A stretch of DNA of 41,989 bases, from assembly GCA_023391005.1 (NCBI GenBank), contig JAEWBS010000132.1, forward strand, positions 1 through 41,989, given 5' to 3'. Position 1 is the stretch's first letter, and each line of letters begins with the position of its first letter. The translations under genes were made by a program, and so were the position numbers. Below the pieces are notes generated by a model. The model searched no databases and was not told the DNA's origin. It was given only the letters and a program-made list of their open reading frames with translations. Source of the stretch: Bacillota bacterium. Lineage in GTDB: Bacteria; Bacillota; Clostridia; Oscillospirales; Ruminococcaceae. Below are positions 40,678 through 41,989 of the stretch, piece by piece.

Positions 40678-41989
40678 TTGAATTCTAATAGAGTTTTTAC
40701 CAACCAATCCAATTCTAATACACTAGATAGTCAAGCACGTTGCGGCGATCGCCAGAATATACAGGGGCTTATGGCACGATCGACCGATTGCAGCTGCGTC
40801 GGGGGCAGCTGTTGCGTGGGGGGCGGATCGGATTCCTGTCTGCAAAGCATGCGGTGCGTGCTGACCACGATTGAAGATATCGTGCGCAGCATGCCCTCTA
40901 ACTTTAGCATCGGCGTGGAGATTATCACCACCGATGGCACCGTCAATACCGTTGTCTTTAGCAGCAATAACGGCATCGTCAGAATCAACGGCACAACGTT
41001 GATCGCCGGGGATTTGGTCATCTCGATCTGCGCCATTGCCAAGATTCGTGTACTGACCGGCGGGCTTGTCGGCTCGACCTTTGAGGCGCGGCTGCTCGCG
41101 GCACTGGGTTGTCTGGCCAACCGCTGCTGTGGCTGCGGCGACGCATGCACACAGGATATGGAAAACTACCTGCGCTGCCACGAGGGCCGTATTGCGGCCG
41201 TCAGCTTTGAGGGCGGGTTAGAGATTATTCACAATATTCTTGCCCCTATCGGCATCAACTATACGAATGTCATTGATGGCGTTGCGTTATCGACAACATC
41301 GACCACAGCGCTGTCCGGCGCGTCACTTGGCGTCGATACCACACCGGTGGTCAACGCCGTTATTCCGGCCAACACCACGGTCGTTAGCAGCATAGCCAGC
41401 GGTGTCAGCAGTGTTGTCACCGGTATTACGAGCGCGCCGATCGCGGTCAGCGCACCGATTACCAGCATTCCAACCACGGTGGTGACCGGTGTTACGACCA
41501 CCCCTGTGACAGGTCTTGCGCAAAACCTGACCACGACCGCGGCCACCGTTGTCAACGCGATTGCCACCGGTACAACGACCGTTCTGACCGGTCTGGGCAC
41601 GCCCTCAACGGTTGCGGGTGTTTTGGCAGGACTGACCGGCGTCTCAAGCGTCGCGCCGGAAGCGGTGCTGATCCCCTTCTTCACAAGCGGCGCCGCCGGT
41701 CCGCTGACTGTGACCGTCGACGGCGTCACATATCCCGTTATGTCCGGCGGCGAGCCGGTTGTCTACGGCGGCACGCTGACCGCCTTTGTCTTCCCCAACA
41801 ACGCCAGCTTTTTGGGCGGCGTGACCGGCACGCCCACGCTTTCCACCATCACCCAGCAGGGTACGCCGACCACGGCGACCGTTGTCTCCTCGGTGGTGCC
41901 TGAAACGACGAGCGTTGTCGCGTCGGTATCGGCCGGTTCTGCGTCGGGCCAGTTTGTCAGCGCCGTTACCACCGGCACTGTCGGCAGCG
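40678..41989 (+). CDS. Cys-rich, Thr/Val-rich surface- or spore-coat-like protein (3' end outside the window)
   Basis: A plus-strand frame opens at TTG 40678, seven bases after a perfect AAAGGAGG, and stays open for 437 codons to the window edge. Residues 1-170 are rich in cysteine in two clusters: CSCVGGSCCVGG with C54 and C60, and NRCCGCGDACTQD. Between them lies a beta-type stretch EIITTDGTVNTVVFSSNNG. From about 200 on it is Thr/Val/Ala/Ser/Gly-rich low-complexity sequence with repeated TTVVTGVTTTPVTG-like units. There is no signal peptide. The pattern suggests a cross-linked coat, exosporium or other structural protein. The family is not recognised. Long minus-strand frames here are shadows of its codon bias. 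Confidence 0.75.
   Translation, partial: MNSNRVFTNQSNSNTLDSQARCGDRQNIQGLMARSTDCSCVGGSCCVGGGSDSCLQSMRCVLTTIEDIVRSMPSNFSIGVEIITTDGTVNTVVFSSNNGIVRINGTTLIAGDLVISICAIAKIRVLTGGLVGSTFEARLLAALGCLANRCCGCGDACTQDMENYLRCHEGRIAAVSFEGGLEIIHNILAPIGINYTNVIDGVALSTTSTTALSGASLGVDTTPVVNAVIPANTTVVSSIASGVSSVVTGITSAPIAVSAPITSIPTTVVTGVTTTPVTGLAQNLTTTAATVVNAIATGTTTVLTGLGTPSTVAGVLAGLTGVSSVAPEAVLIPFFTSGAAGPLTVTVDGVTYPVMSGGEPVVYGGTLTAFVFPNNASFLGGVTGTPTLSTITQQGTPTTATVVSSVVPETTSVVASVSAGSASGQFVSAVTTGTVGS

Noticed and set aside
41259..41978. Long Val/Thr-rich minus-strand frames at the right end
   Set aside because: They are mirrors of the repetitive plus-strand gene starting at TTG 40678, which has a strong ribosome site and continues without a stop.

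Overview
This 42 kb window looks like the chromosome of a motile, anaerobic-type member of the Clostridia (Bacillota), perhaps Oscillospirales. The evidence is consistent AGGAGG-type ribosome binding sites, ATG/GTG/TTG starts, a moderate GC content with AT-rich intergenic regions, oxygen-sensitive Fe-S hydro-lyases, TAXI-TRAP and BusR/OpuA systems, and two chemoreceptors. The genus cannot be fixed from the sequence alone. I see no rRNA, CRISPR array, phage or complete insertion sequence.

Layout. 1-8.3 kb holds housekeeping genes, mostly on the minus strand: a secG 5' end, a ParE/ParC-type topoisomerase pair, a small cupin gene, recG, a membrane-anchored zinc-ribbon protein and tRNA-Lys(UUU). 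8.4-12.2 kb is a TAXI-type TRAP operon (binding lipoprotein, DUF1850 protein, fused permease) behind a promoter and a terminator-like leader hairpin. 12.4-18.2 kb has two methyl-accepting chemotaxis proteins flanking azlCD. 18.3-19.2 kb has a serine recombinase next to a 150-bp segment bounded by inverted, recombinase-like crossover sites, a probable DNA switch between the recombinase and the second chemoreceptor. 19.5-25.3 kb carries a DUF1847-GntR-GntR operon, then a permease-ttdA-ttdB operon for L-tartrate. 25.5-29.5 kb carries a second Fe-S hydro-lyase pair (fumarase type) with a dicarboxylate symporter, divergent from a LysR gene. 29.6-35.8 kb is a sugar-acid operon: LarA-like protein, galactarate dehydratase, tartronate semialdehyde reductase and a DHDPS-family aldolase, divergent from another LysR gene. 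After tRNA-Ala(GGC), 36.2-40.1 kb is a glycine-betaine transporter with a BusR-like c-di-AMP-type repressor and a matching bipartite operator. 40.1-40.5 kb is a tandem array of about 108-bp palindrome-bearing repeats. The window ends inside a Cys-rich, Thr/Val-rich surface- or coat-like gene that starts with TTG.

How it fits together. 22-36 kb is largely devoted to C4-C6 hydroxy-dicarboxylates. Tartrate would be converted to oxaloacetate by TtdAB. Malate and fumarate would be interconverted by the second hydro-lyase. Galactarate would go through GarD to 5-keto-4-deoxyglucarate, which the DHDPS-family enzyme would cleave to pyruvate and tartronate semialdehyde, and GarR would reduce the latter to glycerate. 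Each module has its own regulator and two have their own transporter. The most notable signals are the putative invertible switch, the BusR operator with exactly 22 bp between half-sites, the substrate-binding-protein-first fusion in the betaine transporter, and the tandem repeat array.
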